A DNA stretch of 64,000 nt. Source: Cephalopachus bancanus (lineage: Eukaryota > Chordata > Mammalia > Primates > Tarsiidae). The first letter of the stretch is position 1. The number at the start of each line of letters is the position of its first letter. The DNA is taken from contig JAPVLO010000570.1 in NCBI GenBank assembly GCA_027257055.1, positions 496,001 to 560,000 on the forward strand. Direction: 5' to 3'. A program made the translations under genes and the position numbers. Shown here piece by piece: positions 1-11,345 of this stretch. The notes beneath the pieces were generated by a model that had not been told where the DNA came from, ran no database searches, and was given only the letters and a program-made list of their open reading frames with translations.

Positions 1-1435
1 CAATTAGTGTGTGGGAGATGACAAACCAGAATTGAAAAGAAATAGGGTCCTTCATGTCATTGACTCCTTAATTCACCATTTTAGCAGTTGTCTAACTCAA
101 AACTTTGTGTTACATTTGAAAATAAATTAATTTTTGTTTAAGTCAGGGTTTTTAAGTCAGTTGATATTTGCAGTCCAAATCATTCTAATTGGTGCATGCA
201 TTAAAGTCTCAAACATATTTTACAAAATATTTGCTGGAGGGAACTATAAGGCAGCAATGATTCCATAACATTTTGTGCATTATGTCTGTCCACAGTTCAC
301 TATGGGAAATGTTGTTGAAATTTTTTCATTCTTTTTGAAAAAGTTGGTAGAATTGATTACTTTTATGACAGTTTTAGAAAAAAATGAAAGCCTATAATAC
401 CTATTTTCATAAGCAAGATGAAGACAACTGAAAAGAAAAAAACAAAATTTTTCTTTAAATATTTTATGAAAGAATGTTATTATCAATTAAGATTTTGTTA
501 GATATGAAACATAAAAAATAATACTGAATACTCGAGATGAAATAGTTTATTGAAAATAAAGTTAAAAGTGACTAGATTGAAAGCAAATAAAATTGTCCCC
601 AATAAAGGGAAATATTTACTAAGCTAAATCAATTTGCTTTTTGCACTATGAACAAGAAAAACAATCTCTAAATGGGTCAGAGATCAAAACTTGAAAATAT
701 AAAATCAAAGAAGCACTGAGAAAATAAAGCATGGTGAATTGTTATGCAAACAGGGAATAGGTTTCCTGTTTGCATAACAATTCCTATTTCTAAACATGGC
801 TCAAAATGGATGATTTGTAGGAAGAGGTCCAGGAAATGAGTGACTTACAGAAAACAATTACTTTGGGGTATGCTATTGGAAATAGTATTATAAGAATATC
901 AATTTTAAAAACTTTATTATTTAGATGAAGAAAGAGAAAAAATGGAAAAATTGAATGATGAAAAAAGAAAAGAGAATAGGAACAGAGATGAGGAAATGAA
1001 ATTTAACTTAGCATATGAGCACTTACTCTTCAGAAAACACTATGTTTTCTAAAGATGTGCAAGTCACTGTCCCTGCCTTACAATGGCTTTTATTCTACTG
1101 AAAGTGACATACACACAACATATTTTGCAAGGTAGACATTATAGGTACTATAATTAAGGTGCAAATAATTCAGCAATAATGAGAAGGAAAAGATTAGGCT
1201 ATCAGAAAAGATTTCTAGAATGTTTAGGGGGTTAGACAAAGCTTTAATGCCTCAATGATAGCTATGGATTCAGGGAGAAAGATAGTATATTGTTAAAAAA
1301 AAGTACTTTCTTAAGTAAAGATACTTAAACAAAAAGTAGACAATATTTTTGATAAATAGTGCGATTAACAATATGTAGAAATAGTAGTGTTCACTGAAAG
1401 GAGAAGCAGGATTATAAACCAGGAACAGAGGATAA
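1..1435. other. Unique AT-rich intergenic DNA
   Basis: I see no gene, RNA gene or assignable repeat family here, apart from the palindrome at 736-783. The short open frames have no recognisable domain and lie in low-complexity AT-rich sequence. Old, heavily decayed repeats could be hidden in it. Confidence 0.5.
736..783. repeat. Perfect 19-bp inverted repeat, 10-nt spacer
   Basis: Left arm 736-754 (GAATTGTTATGCAAACAGG) is exactly complementary to right arm 765-783, separated by 10 nt. Each arm carries ATGCAAA, the core of the POU-factor octamer. The arms are identical while the surroundings show no repeat family, so the palindrome is either recent or maintained. It is too short for a typical pre-miRNA stem. 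It may be a template-switch mutation. Confidence 0.9.
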
Positions 1436-1825
1436 ACACCAAATGGTCTCACTCATATGTATAACCAAAAAAAGTTAATGTAATAGAAGTAGCAAGTAAA
1501 ATATTGGGTAATAGAGACTGAGAATTATAGGGTCGAGGTAGAATAGAGAGAGATTTGTTGAATGACACAAAATTACAGCTAGATAACAGAAACAAAGTCT
1601 ATTGTTCTGTACCACTGACTATAGTTAAAAATAATATACTAGTCCCAAATAGCTAGAAGGAAGATATTGAGTGTTTCCAATACAAATAAAATGATAAATG
1701 TTTGAAATGATGGATATGTTAATTACTATTATCTGGTTTATATTATATATACCAAAACATTACTGTGTACACTCTGAATATATAAAATTACTATTTGTCA
1801 ATCAAAAAATAAAATAAATGAAACT
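1436..1825 (+). mobile_element. Old L1 3' end (L1MA-like)
   Basis: The sequence follows the typical end of older mammalian L1s: TCTCACTCATATGT, then AAATTACAGCTAGATAA, CAAATAGCTAGAAG, ATGATAAATGTTTGA and an A-rich end near 1810-1825. No coding region remains. The subfamily name is from memory of the family and not computed. Confidence 0.75.
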
Positions 1826-2727
1826 CTAATTGTATTAGGAAAAAACCATGAATGAATTTATCTAAAACATTGGCATAGAGAAAGACTTTCAAATTGTGAC
1901 TCAAAAATAAATGTCAAGGGAGTTTCTGGCAAGATAGCAATGTGACAGGTTGGACTGTGAGAGTCACCAAAAAAGTGAGTGTCCATAAAGCCTCTCTGCA
2001 TGAGTGGGTGTGTGCCAGTGGGTGAGTGCAAGTCTGTCTGAGGGAAGACTCAGGTTCATGCACCCAGGGATCTCCTCTGGAGGTGACTGCAACCCTCCAC
2101 CACCCTCAGTTTGGAGCCACTGGCACAGGATCATCTGTTGTTCTTGGGGCTCTCCTGAGAAAAGGCTGCCAAATACAGCTGATCTTCATCACCTGGCATG
2201 CAGCCCACACCATCACCTGTGACAGTAGAGTGGCTTGAGACCTGGAGCTGTGGAGAGAGCAAGTCGGGGAGAGCTAGAGAGGACCCCCACCACCAGTGAG
2301 GAAATGCCAGCTAGAGCCATTTTCTCTGTCCTGGGACCAGGCAGAGACCTGCATTGCCCCACTCGGTCCCAAGCAGTTTCCAACCCGTGCCTAGAGTTTA
2401 ACTGATCAGTCTCAGAGAGACAGATGACCTTGCTCCTTGCTGGAATAAGCACAGACACATCAGATCTGAATGAGAGACTATACAACAGTGGCAGCAAGCC
2501 AGGTGAGTCCAGATCCTATCTACCCTTCTTCCACAGTAGTCCCAGGGGCATCTGACCCATGCTGACAGCAGCATTATCAGCCTGTGCTGAGAGCAGAGGT
2601 GAGGGGCTGGAGACCAGAGCCAAAAGGAAGCTGAAGTTACAGGAACTGCCTCAGAGTGAGGTTTTTTGTTGTTGTTTTATTTTGTGTGGGTTTTTATTTA
2701 TTTGTTCGGCTTGGTTTTTATTTTTAT

Positions 2728-3655
2728 TTTTTAATTGTACATATTTTTTATTTTAAAATTGTGGGGTACACTTAAGAGTTAGGTATACAAATATTCATTG
2801 TGCAGGTACCCTTGTTGATGAGTTGTGTCCCCCTTCCCCAGACAGATATTGACTACCATTAATCCCACCTCCCTGCCCCTCCCTGGCCCCCCATAGTTTC
2901 CCACCACTGTCAACCCTTTTCTTATAGTATTATGGTAGTTGTTCAAAGTTCACTTATGAGTGAGAACATGTGATACACAGATCTTTGTTTCTATGAGAGA
3001 TCACCCAGTATTGTAAACTGTAATTCCATCCATGTTGCTGTAAAATTCATGATTTTGTTGTTTTTTATGGCTGCATAATATTCCATTGTCCATATGTACC
3101 ACATTTTTTTAATCCAGTCCTCCTTTGATGAACAGCATGGTTGGTTCCATGATCTTGATATTGTGAACAATGCTGTGATAGACATACGTGTGCAGGTATC
3201 CTTTTTATGGAGTGATTTGAGTTCTTCAGGGTATACTTCCAGTAGGGGGATTGCAGGGTCATATGGAAGGAATTTTTAGTACTTTTAGGAATTGCCACAC
3301 TGATTTCCACAGAGGCTGTACTAGTTTACACTCCCACCAAAAGCGTAGATGTGTTCCACTTTCACCACATCCTCTCTAGCATCTGTTATTTTTTGTTATT
3401 GATGATTGCCATTCTGGCTGAAGTTAGGTGGTACCTCAGTGTAGTTTTAATTTGCATCCCCTTGATGACAAGTGAAGTTGAACATTTCTGTTGGCTGCTC
3501 GTATATCTTCTTTTGAGAAGTGTCTGTTCATATATTTTGCCCACTGTGCAATGGGGTTGTTTATTTTTTTTTGTTTTCAGCACATTTGAGTTCCTTGTAG
3601 ATCCTTGATGTTAGACCTTTGTCAGACATGGAGTTGGCAAATACTTTTTCCCAGT
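2728..3655 (-). mobile_element. Minus-strand L1 3' end nested in the plus-strand L1
   Basis: Read on the minus strand this is the end of ORF2 followed by the lineage's 3' UTR, which finishes with the complement of GTGGGGTACACTTAAGAG near 2760. The ORF2 C-terminus is visible in broken frames (for example 3065-3310), with the conserved sequence around the ATTCCATTGTCCATATGTACC block at 3080-3100. It is 5' truncated at about 3655. It shares its 3' UTR variant (TTAAGAGTTAGGTATAC) with the copy at 21.4 kb, so both belong to one older subfamily. It separates the 5' UTR of the host L1 from its ORF1. Confidence 0.8.
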
Positions 3656-4140
3656 CGTCTCTCTTTCTTTCTGTTTTTTATTATGTTTTCATACTTGCTT
3701 TGTTTCTGCTATTTTATTGTTGTTTTTTTAGACTTTCTGTTTGTATATGGGCATTTTTGAGGGATAGTACATCAATAGGTACTATCTTTTGTCAGTTTGT
3801 ATGCTTGTCTGTCTTTTTTAAAAGTCTTTTGTTCATGTCTCTTTTTATTTTTTAGTTGGTACACCTGTCTGTATTCCCTCTTCTTCTCTCTCTCTCTACC
3901 TTTCTCTTGCCTCTTACCTCCTTTTTCCATTCTTTTCCTGTTTCTTGCTGCATTTTGTTTTTAGAGGACAGACCGATACCCTCACTGCATGGACAATGGT
4001 AACAAAAAGGAGATAAAAATGTACACAAATGAAGAAAAACCAAAGGAAGAATGTGGGTCTCACACAGACCCCTGGGAGGTAAGCCACTGAAAATACAGAC
4101 TTCAGAATGCAAACAATGAAGAGTTCTCAGAATGACTGAT

Positions 4141-4947
4141 CTCAAACCATAAACACAGATATCAAGACATTAACAGAATGAAAAAGAATTGAGGAAAGAC
4201 AAGAGGAAAGGATGAAGAATTTGATAACTGAAATAAGAGCAATAAAGAATACAGTGAATGAAACAAATAACAAACTGATAAGCAAGGAAAGCAGAATTAA
4301 CCAAGCAGAGAAAAAGGATCTCAGAGCTTGAGGACCAAAATATGGAGCTAACACAAACTGTTAAAAACATATAAAAGAAGCTTAAAAACACAAACCAAAA
4401 CCTCCAAGAGATGAGTGCTTATTTCAAGAGGCCAAATCTAAGATTAATTGGAATCTTTGAGGCAGATAGAGAGACAGGGACCACCCTGGAACAAACATTT
4501 CATGAAGTTATCCAAGAAAACTTCCCTCATCTCATCAGTGAAATGAGCATTAAAAGACAAGAGATTCAAAGAACCCCTGCAAGACAGCAACTGAGAAGAC
4601 CAACTTCTAGACACATAGTAATTCACCTGCACAAAGTAGTTATAAAGGAAAAAAACCCCAAAGGCAGTAAGAGAAAACGATCAGACTACCTACCAGGAAG
4701 ACCAGTTACAATAGCAACAGACTTATCTAAAGAAACATTTCAGGATAGAAGAGCTTGGAGCCAAATCTCCAAAGTTCTCAAACGTAAACAATTTCAAACA
4801 AGAATTATCTACCCAGCTAAGCTAAGCTTCATCAGTGATGGAGCGTTAAAATCATTCCCAGACATTCGATACCTAAGAGCTTATGGTGCCTCCAGACCAG
4901 CTCGACAAGAAACTCTTAAATTATTAAACACAGAAGAAAAAAAATAA
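4141..4947 (+). pseudogene. L1 ORF1 relic (RNA-binding protein, broken)
   Basis: L1 ORF1 encodes the RNA-binding trimeric chaperone of the L1 particle. The longest open stretch is 4411-4947 (178 codons). It contains the start of the RRM domain (RPNLRLIGIFEAD, about residues 8-20), the segment that follows it (QENFPHLISEM), RPVTIATDLS and the C-terminal domain motif YPAKLSFISDG. The N-terminal coiled-coil half lies upstream (4141-4400) in another frame and contains stops, so the 178-codon frame starts at an internal Met just ahead of the RRM. An intact ORF1p is about 300-340 residues. No function is expected. Confidence 0.85.
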
Positions 4948-5569
4948 CAATGCCCTTCCCAAGAATGCAGGAAAAAAGATTGAAAACACAGATGAATCCA
5001 CCCAAAAATCAAAAGAAAGACAAGAAGCAAACAAATAGCAGCACCAACAAACAACAAATATCTTTATGAACACACATGCAGAAAATGGAAAGATTACAAG
5101 TTAACAGCCTAAAAAATCACATGAAGGAAGCTGGAAAAACAAGACCACCAAAACCCTCACTTCAGCAGAAGAATCCAGATCGCCAAAATAAAACCCCAAA
5201 TTTGGGAAGCAGATGACAGAAAGATAATACAAAAAACCAACAAAACAAAAAGCTGATCTTTCAATGGATAAACAAGATTGATGAACTCTTAGCTAGACTG
5301 ACCAAGAAAAAGAGAGAAAAACCCAAATAAATGCAAACAGACGTGCAAAATATCAAGCCACAACTGACCCTGAAGAAATCCAAAAGATGATCAGGACTAC
5401 TCTTTCCATTAGGGATAGTAGGCAAAGAATAAGAAGAAAGCATTCCCCCAAAATAATTTTAAAAAGATAATTCTGAGACTTAAAAATAGTTATTCAACCA
5501 AACTTTTGGTAAGATAAATGCAAATAAAACAAAATTGAACTTTTTTCTTTATGGAACATTAAAAAATTC

Positions 5570-5935
5570 TAAAGGTTTGTCTAGACTGTGGATAAACTGA
5601 CACATATATAGTGGACAGAAATGTAAACTACTACAGACTTGGCAATAACTATCAAAATTAGAAATTCATTCATTCTTTGATAGAGCTTTCCTACTTCAGG
5701 GAATTTGTTGTTCATTTTAGTAGCACACATGCAAAATGGCATATATAAAAATACTTACTCATGGTTTGTTCCTAATAACAAACTTTAAGAAACAATACAC
5801 ATTTTCACCTAAAGAAGTGTTTATGTTATAGCATGCATGTGCAACAGAATGTTTTCATCTTTAAGAAAAGAATGAAGATACTCTAAAAGTATTGCTTAGA
5901 AGATAATATTAAGTCAAGAAAAACAAGATACAGAT
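5570..5935 (+). mobile_element. Ancient L1 ORF2/3' fragment (L1ME/L1M-like)
   Basis: Blocks such as TTGGCAATAACTATCAAAAT, CACATGCAAAATGGCATAT and ATATTAAGTCAAGAAAAACA follow the order of very old mammalian L1 3' regions. The match is weak and gapped. A short continuation (TTTTGTATAAAAAATG at about 8836) after the minus-strand L1 suggests that this element was its target. Confidence 0.5.
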
Positions 5936-6145
5936 TTTCTTTTTTTAATTCATTATTTTAAAGATGTGGGTTATAATTCAGGGTTAGGTATACAAATGTT
6001 CATTATGCAAGTATCCTTATTGATGAGGTGGGTCCTCCCCTTCCCTGGCAGTTTTCCCCTGCTGCCAATCGCTTTCTTACAGTATTTTGATGATTTTTCA
6101 AGATATGCTTATGAGTAAGAATATGTGGTACTTGGTTCTTTGCTT

Positions 6146-6503
6146 TGAAATGATTGTTAGCAAGTTAGCCTCTCAGTTCCCCCTCTCACTCCTCCTCTGT
6201 ATGACTGCCTCAACCTTCCAGTAAGCAGTAAATCACATCCTGCTTGGCAGGAAACCCGGATAAGCTGTTCTGTAACTACTCAAGATAAACTGTTCTGTAA
6301 CTGTTCTGCAACCAAAAATTTCCTGCTTGCACTCCCCCTGACTCTGATAAAATTGTGGTTTTTGCCCTTATAAACCCCCTGCCTACTCTTTTCAGAGTTG
6401 AGAGTTCTTTGGACATAAGTCTGCTCTTGACGGCCAGTAGTAAAGGACTCAAAATTCAATTTTCAGTGTGTGGTGATTTCTTTCTCACACTTCAGCTATA
6501 GCA
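6146..6503 (+). mobile_element. Solo LTR, ERV1-like, 358 bp
   Basis: This segment begins TG and ends CA, is foreign to the L1 around it, and L1 sequence resumes directly after it. Flanking 4-bp target duplications are GCTT (6142-6145) and GTTT (6504-6507), one mismatch; 4 bp is usual for class I (gamma) endogenous retroviruses. A TATA-like CTTATAAACC lies near 6366, and the end is like other class I LTRs (GTGGTGATTTCTTTC at about 6469). No internal viral sequence is present, so this is a solo LTR left by recombination. Confidence 0.7.
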
Positions 6504-6895
6504 GTTTCTGTGATAGATCACTCAGTGTTAGAGACTCTAAGTCCAACCAAGTTGCTGCGATGTTCATAATTTTGTCCTTCTTTATGGTGGAATAATATTC
6601 CATAACGTATATGTACCACATTTTTAAATCTAGTCCTCTTTCAACAGGTCAATTTTTAGATATTTTAGGAATTGCCAAACTCTTTGCCACAGGGATTGTA
6701 CTAGTTCACACTCCCACCAACAGTGTATAAGTGTTCCCTTTTTCTTGTGTCCTTTATAGCATCTGTTGTTTTTTGAGTTATTGCTGATGGCCATCCTTAC
6801 TAGAGTTAGGCAGTATCTAACTCTAATTTTAATTTGCATTTCTTTGATGACTAGTGAGGCTGAGCATTTTTCCATGTATCTGTTGGCTGCTCATA

Positions 6896-6906
<11 letters not shown>

Positions 6907-6926
<20 letters not shown>

Positions 6927-7199
6927 TGAGTTGGAGTCTCACTCTGTCGCCCAGACTGGAGTGCAGTGGCCACTTCCGGCCACTGCAGCCTCGCCTGCCG
7001 GGCTCCGGCGATCCTTCCGCCTCCGCCTTCCGAGTAGCCGGAATTACAGGCATGCGCTACCACGCCCGGCTGATTTTTTGATTTATTGTAGAGGTGAGGT
7101 CTCGCTGCCCAGGCGGGTCTCGAACCCGCGGGCTCAGGCAATCCACTCACCTCAGCCTCCCAAAGGCGCGGGATTACAGGCTGAGCCACCGAGCCCGGC
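6907..7199 (-). mobile_element. Dimeric Alu, young lineage-specific type
   Basis: Poly-T at the left, then right monomer, linker and left monomer in reverse orientation. The target duplication ATGTCTTCTTTT at 6895-6906 is repeated exactly at 7200-7211. The left arm (minus strand) contains CCGCGGGTTCGAGACCCGCC, with an intact 5-bp stem and 7-nt loop, and lacks the ACTTGG of older copies. It interrupts the ORF2 of the host L1. The long frames across it (6766-7302 and others) are antisense Alu frames. Confidence 0.97.
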
Positions 7200-7787
7200 A
7201 TGTCTTCTTTTAAGTAATAACTGTTCATATCTTTTGGCCACTTTGCAATGGGGCTTTTTTTTCCCCAGCACATTTGAGTTTCTTGTATATCCTAGATGTT
7301 AGAACTTTTTGAAATACATAGTTGTCACCCTCCCACTCTCTTGATAGTTTATTTGACTTTACAGAAGCTGTTAAGTTAGATGACGTCCCACTTGTCTATC
7401 TTATCTCTTATGGCATGAGAACTTGGACGTTTGATCAGGAATTGGTTGTCAGTTCCACTTTTCATAAGAATGCCTCCTGCATTTTCTAAGGTTCTTACAG
7501 TTTGAAGTTTTATGTTTAGATCTTTGATCCATTTAGAGTTGATTTATGTGTATGGTGATAGGTAGGGGTTTTGTTTTAAACTTCTGCATGTGGTCAGCCA
7601 GTTTTTCCAACACCTTTTACTGAATAGATTCACCTATCCTCAGTGGTTGTTGTTGAAGTCTTTGCCAAAGATGAGCTGGTTGAGAAATTGAGGTTTCTTC
7701 TGGAATCTCTATCTTGTTCCATTGGTCTATATGCCTGTTTTATACCAATACCAGGCTGTTTTAATTATTTTTAGCCTTATAAAAAGC

Positions 7788-8824
7788 TTAAAGTCTGGGA
7801 GTGTAATACTTCCTACTTTTTTTTTTTTTTTTTTTGCTGAAGATAGTTTTGGCTATGTGTGACTGTTCATGCTTCCATATGAATTCCTGTATTGTCATTT
7901 CCAGGTCTGAGAAGAATGTTGCTGGTAATTTAATGGGTATTGTGTTAAATCTGTAGCTTGCCTTGGATAAGATCGATGTCTTAACAATGTTAATTCTTCT
8001 AGTCCATGAGCATGGAATATTTTTCCATTTGTTTGTGCAATCTTTGATTTTTTTGAGCAGTGTTCTGTAGTTTTCTTTGTAAAGGTCTTTCACTTCTTTG
8101 GCTAGGAAGACGCTATGGTATTCCACTTTTTTTGTGACTATTGTGAATGGGATTGTGCTTTTTATTTGGGCTTCTGTTTATTATTAATGTATGGGGATTT
8201 GACTGTATTTTGCACATTTATTTTGAACCTTGAGACTTTGTCAATGTCCTTTATTGGTGCAAGGAGGTTTTTGACAAATTCTTCTAGGTTTTTGAGGTAC
8301 AGAATCATGTTGTCTGCAAAGTGGGATAATTCAACTTCCTCTTTTCCTACTTGGAGATCCCTGATTTTCTTCTTTTGTCTGATTGCTCTAGATAGGACTT
8401 CAAATACTCTGTTTAGCAGGAGGAGTGAAGGTGGGCATCCTTGTCTTGTTCTGGTTTTCAGGGGAAATGATTTCAATTTCTGTTTGTATAAGGGCATGTT
8501 GGCTGTGGGTTTCCTATGGAAGGCTCTTACTATTTTGAGATATATTCGATCTATGCCTTGATGTTCAAGTGTTTTTATCAAGCAGGGATGCTGAATTTTA
8601 TCAAAAGCTTTTTCCACATCTAATGATATAATCATATGATTTTTGTTTTTACTTCTGTTGATGTATTCAGTTAAGTTTATGGTCTTGTGGATGTTGAACC
8701 AGCCTTGCATCCCAGGAATGAAGCCTACTTGGTCATGGTGGATGGTTTTTGAGATATGTTCTTGGATCCAGTTTGCTAGAAACTTGTTGAGAATTTTAGC
8801 ATCTATGTTCATACACATTTTCAT
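7788..8824 (-). pseudogene. L1 ORF2 reverse transcriptase relic
   Basis: ORF2 encodes the endonuclease/reverse transcriptase that copies L1 RNA into the genome. Frame 8824-8162 holds RT motifs in order: [36 protein letters not shown] and FADN, where active elements have FADD; the second catalytic Asp is replaced by Asn. Frame 8126-7788 continues in another phase ([25 protein letters not shown]). The N-terminal endonuclease is absent, and a frameshift separates the two frames. This copy is dead. Confidence 0.92.
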
Positions 8825-8870
8825 ATAAATTAACTTTTGTATAAAAAATGAAAAAAAGAAGAATAAATGA

Positions 8871-9393
8871 AGGGGGCACCTAAAAAGGAATTTATTTAGG
8901 AAAAATGTATATTTATTCTCAAATGTGTAAACTTCAAAGTGCTCTTCATTTTATACAATACGCCTATCATCAAACTTTTACCTTTGCTCAGAACAGCTTT
9001 TAAACTTGTCAGTTTTGATATTTTTAATGCTTCTAATGTTTTTCATTTAACCTCATATATCATTAAAACATTTTCATTTGAGGACTTATTTAATTGGGAG
9101 AATAAAAAAATCACTCAGTGGGAGATCTGGAGACTATGGAGGGGGTGAGGCATGATGATCAGCCCATTTTTGGTCAAAAATGATTGAACTCTACAGGGTG
9201 TTGGCAGGTGTGTTTTCATGTTGGAAGAACCAGTCAACTGTTTGCCACAACTTGGGAGGTTTCTTCTGCAAATCTTGGTGCAGTCTTTTCAAAACTTCCA
9301 GATAAACCTTTGGTCAAACAGAGGAACAAATTCTGAATATACCTCAAGGGTCCTGCTCTCCAAAACATAAATCCAGAGTTTTGGGGTGCCTCT
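8871..9393 (-). mobile_element. Mariner-like element remnant, copy 1
   Basis: The minus-strand translation near 9150-9100 gives a decayed version of the mariner transposase block HPPYSPDLAPCD-FFLFP, which holds the third catalytic acidic residue. The same repeat recurs at 19413-21297, aligned over about 500 bp. The ends AGGGGGCACC (8871-8880) and GGGGTGCCT (9383-9391) look like imperfect terminal inverted repeats. Most of the transposase gene is deleted. The exact family is not identified. Confidence 0.65.
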
Positions 9394-9610
9394 TCATATT
9401 TTATATTTGCTTGTATGCATAATCAAATTCTGGCAGAATACAAAATAAATTCATAAAACTTGTAATTCATGTAGATTTGGGGGGTAGAGTGAAACTGGAA
9501 AGATATGGAATGAAGATGGTCAAACAACTTTTCACTGTATAGCTTGGATTTTTTATTTCAAGCAAGAGTATTTGTTAGTTATTCAAATTTGTAAAAGAAC
9601 AAAACTTCTG

Positions 9611-9906
9611 TCTGGGCTCGGTGGCTCAATCTGTAATCCCAACACTTTGGAAGGCCGAGGAGAGTGGATTGTCTGAGCCCGCAGGATCAAGAACCACCTG
9701 GGCAACTTGACAAGACTTCATCTCTACAATAAATCAAAAAATCAGCTGGGCATGGTAGCGTGCACCTGTAGTTCCAGCTACTTGGAAGGCTGAGGCGGAA
9801 GGATCACTGGAGCCCAGCAGGTCAAGGCTACGGTGGCCGGAAGTGGCCATTGCACTCTAGTCTGGGTGACAGAGTGAGGCTCCAACTCAAAAAAAAAGAA
9901 AAGAAG
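9611..9906 (+). mobile_element. Dimeric Alu, older type with ACTTG block
   Basis: Left monomer, CTCTACAATAAATC linker, right monomer and A-rich tail. Target duplication AAAACTTCTG at 9601-9610 and 9907-9916. It retains GGGCAACTTGACAAGAC where younger copies have a 6-bp deletion, and its B box is decayed (GGATCAAGAACC). Confidence 0.95.
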
Positions 9907-9916
9907 AAAACTTCTG

Positions 9917-10705
9917 ATAAACTCTACACAAAATTGTGACAATGAAAATTTGAGCTCATGTATATGCAAGTATACTAAAGCTGTTGATCAAGAGATGATA
10001 TAAAATTAGATAGCAATATTTGGAGTAAAGCAGACTTTGTTTTGGGTATGTTGATCTGAGTTACCTAAGTTTATATAGACATGGAAATCCCCAACAAACA
10101 GGATACTTGGTAATAGGTATTTCAAAAATTTTAATTTGAGATGGTGGGGATGATTATAAAAGCTGAGATGACAAAATCATCAGTGCTTGTTAGTGTCCTG
10201 GGCAAGAGCAGTGAATAAAGCCACTTGAATGAAAGGAACTATTTGAAACTATTCAGAGGTGTCAATAGGCAAATCCCATAAGACCTTACTATAAAATCAA
10301 AGGTTGCCTCAATGGCAATTCTGAAGCTTCTCACATATGTGACTGACAGGATAGTTTAAGTTAGGATTCCAGGTCAAATTTTAAATATTTTGGAGAAAAT
10401 GAAAGTAATAGGGTATATTAGTGATTTATTGAAATTAAATACCCCCTTTACAAACAAACTAAACAAAACAACAAAATGTTTTAGCTTGTTGGCTTTGCTC
10501 TTTGATCTTTCATTTCTTGGGCTCAATGCAGATTGTGAAGGCCAGGGGAAGCATTCTACAGATGTACAAAAATAAGCAACATATACCATATATCAACATC
10601 CTTCATAAATAGCAATTTAAGGGTTAAAACAACTATCCAATATGTGTACCCTTTAGTGTATCAGGAATTAAGCAAGAAAACCTCATAATAAAAGTGTATA
10701 TGTGA
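9917..10705. other. No gene or repeat recognised
   Basis: AT-rich sequence without a supportable ORF or repeat family. The overlapping antisense frames around 10374-10589 are short and share no known motif. Confidence 0.5.
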
Positions 10706-11280
10706 TTGTGTATATTAGTTTTCTATTGCTATGTAACAAATTACTACAATCATAACAGCTTAATGCAATACAAATTTATTATCTTCCATGGGTCAGATGC
10801 CTGTGCATGAGTTAACTGGGCCTTCTACTTAGGTTCTCACTAAGATGCACTCAAGATGTTTGTTGAAGCTGTGTTCTCATCTTAGACTTGAAGTCCTTTT
10901 CCAAGCTCACTATTTGTTGGTAGAATGGTTTTAGCTCTTAAGGACCTTTAGTTTCTAGGGGCTATTTCTCCCTTCCATGTGAGTCTTTCAACATATCAGT
11001 TTTCTTCTAGACAAAGAAGAAAACATCTACTTTTTTTGACTTTTATGGGCTCACATGATAAGGTGAGACCCACTCTGGGTAATTTCCCTTTTGAGTAATT
11101 GAGAGTCATCTGATGAGGAACATTAAAATGATCTTCAAAATCCCTTTTTCACATACTGTAACATAAAAGTATAATGGGAGTGATACTTCTTTATATTCAG
11201 AGTTGCCATACACACTAAAGGAAAGGTATGTACAACAGGGGGCAGAACTCTTGCAGGTCATCTTAGAATTCTGCATATCA
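10706..11280. mobile_element. Ancient mammalian interspersed repeat, family not assigned
   Basis: Starts with the widespread block TTAGTTTTCTATTGCTATG / TAACAAATTACTACAA and later has the equally common GGGTAATTTCCCTTTTGAG and ATCTTAGAATTCTGC blocks in the usual order. I recognise this as a common ancient mammalian repeat but cannot name the family safely. Confidence 0.6.
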
Positions 11281-11285
11281 CAGTT

Positions 11286-11286
11286 T

Positions 11287-11342
<56 letters not shown>

Positions 11343-11344
11343 AC
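11286..11344. repeat. (GT)n/(GC)n microsatellite
   Basis: About 21 GT units with one interruption run into five GC units and then ACACA. GT followed by GC is prone to form Z-DNA. It is likely polymorphic in length. Confidence 0.98.
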
Positions 11345-11345
11345 A

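Larger units (their letters stand above)
1918..5460 (+). mobile_element. Degenerate plus-strand L1, 5' UTR + ORF1 + ORF2 scrap
   Basis: Starts near 1918 with a 5'-UTR-like segment (AAGATAGCAATGTGACAGG, resembling the AAGATGGC start of L1s). It runs through GC-richer 5' UTR sequence to about 2660 and a T-rich tract, then after a nested insertion reaches ORF1 (about 4000-4947). The part after 5050 matches ORF2 sequence just before the reverse transcriptase (translated motif RLTKKKREK near 5300), so most of the endonuclease region is deleted. The 3' part of ORF2 and the 3' UTR are absent. Confidence 0.75.
5940..8828 (-). mobile_element. Minus-strand L1, 5' truncated in RT, with LTR and Alu inside
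   Basis: The 3' UTR (complement of AAAGATGTGGGTTATAATTC at about 5960) is followed on the minus strand by ORF2 up to the reverse transcriptase, where the copy stops near 8828. Two later insertions interrupt it: an ERV1-like LTR at 6146-6503 and an Alu at 6907-7199. L1 sequence resumes on the other side of each. Removing them leaves about 2.2 kb of L1. Confidence 0.9.

Noticed and set aside
2004..2497. Overlapping frames on both strands in GC-richer DNA at 2.0-2.5 kb
   Set aside because: They fall in the 5' UTR-like part of an L1 and show no conserved domain or splice-consistent gene structure.
4411..4947. 178-codon ORF as a cellular gene
   Set aside because: It is the C-terminal part of L1 ORF1, lacks the N-terminal half and lies in a decayed L1.
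6766..7302. 178-codon open frame on the plus strand
   Set aside because: It crosses antisense Alu and L1 sequence; the peptide is the familiar antisense-Alu frame ([16 protein letters not shown]...), with no gene context. The same holds for frames at 13.0-13.3, 27.2-27.5, 35.1-35.4 and 57.9-58.3 kb.
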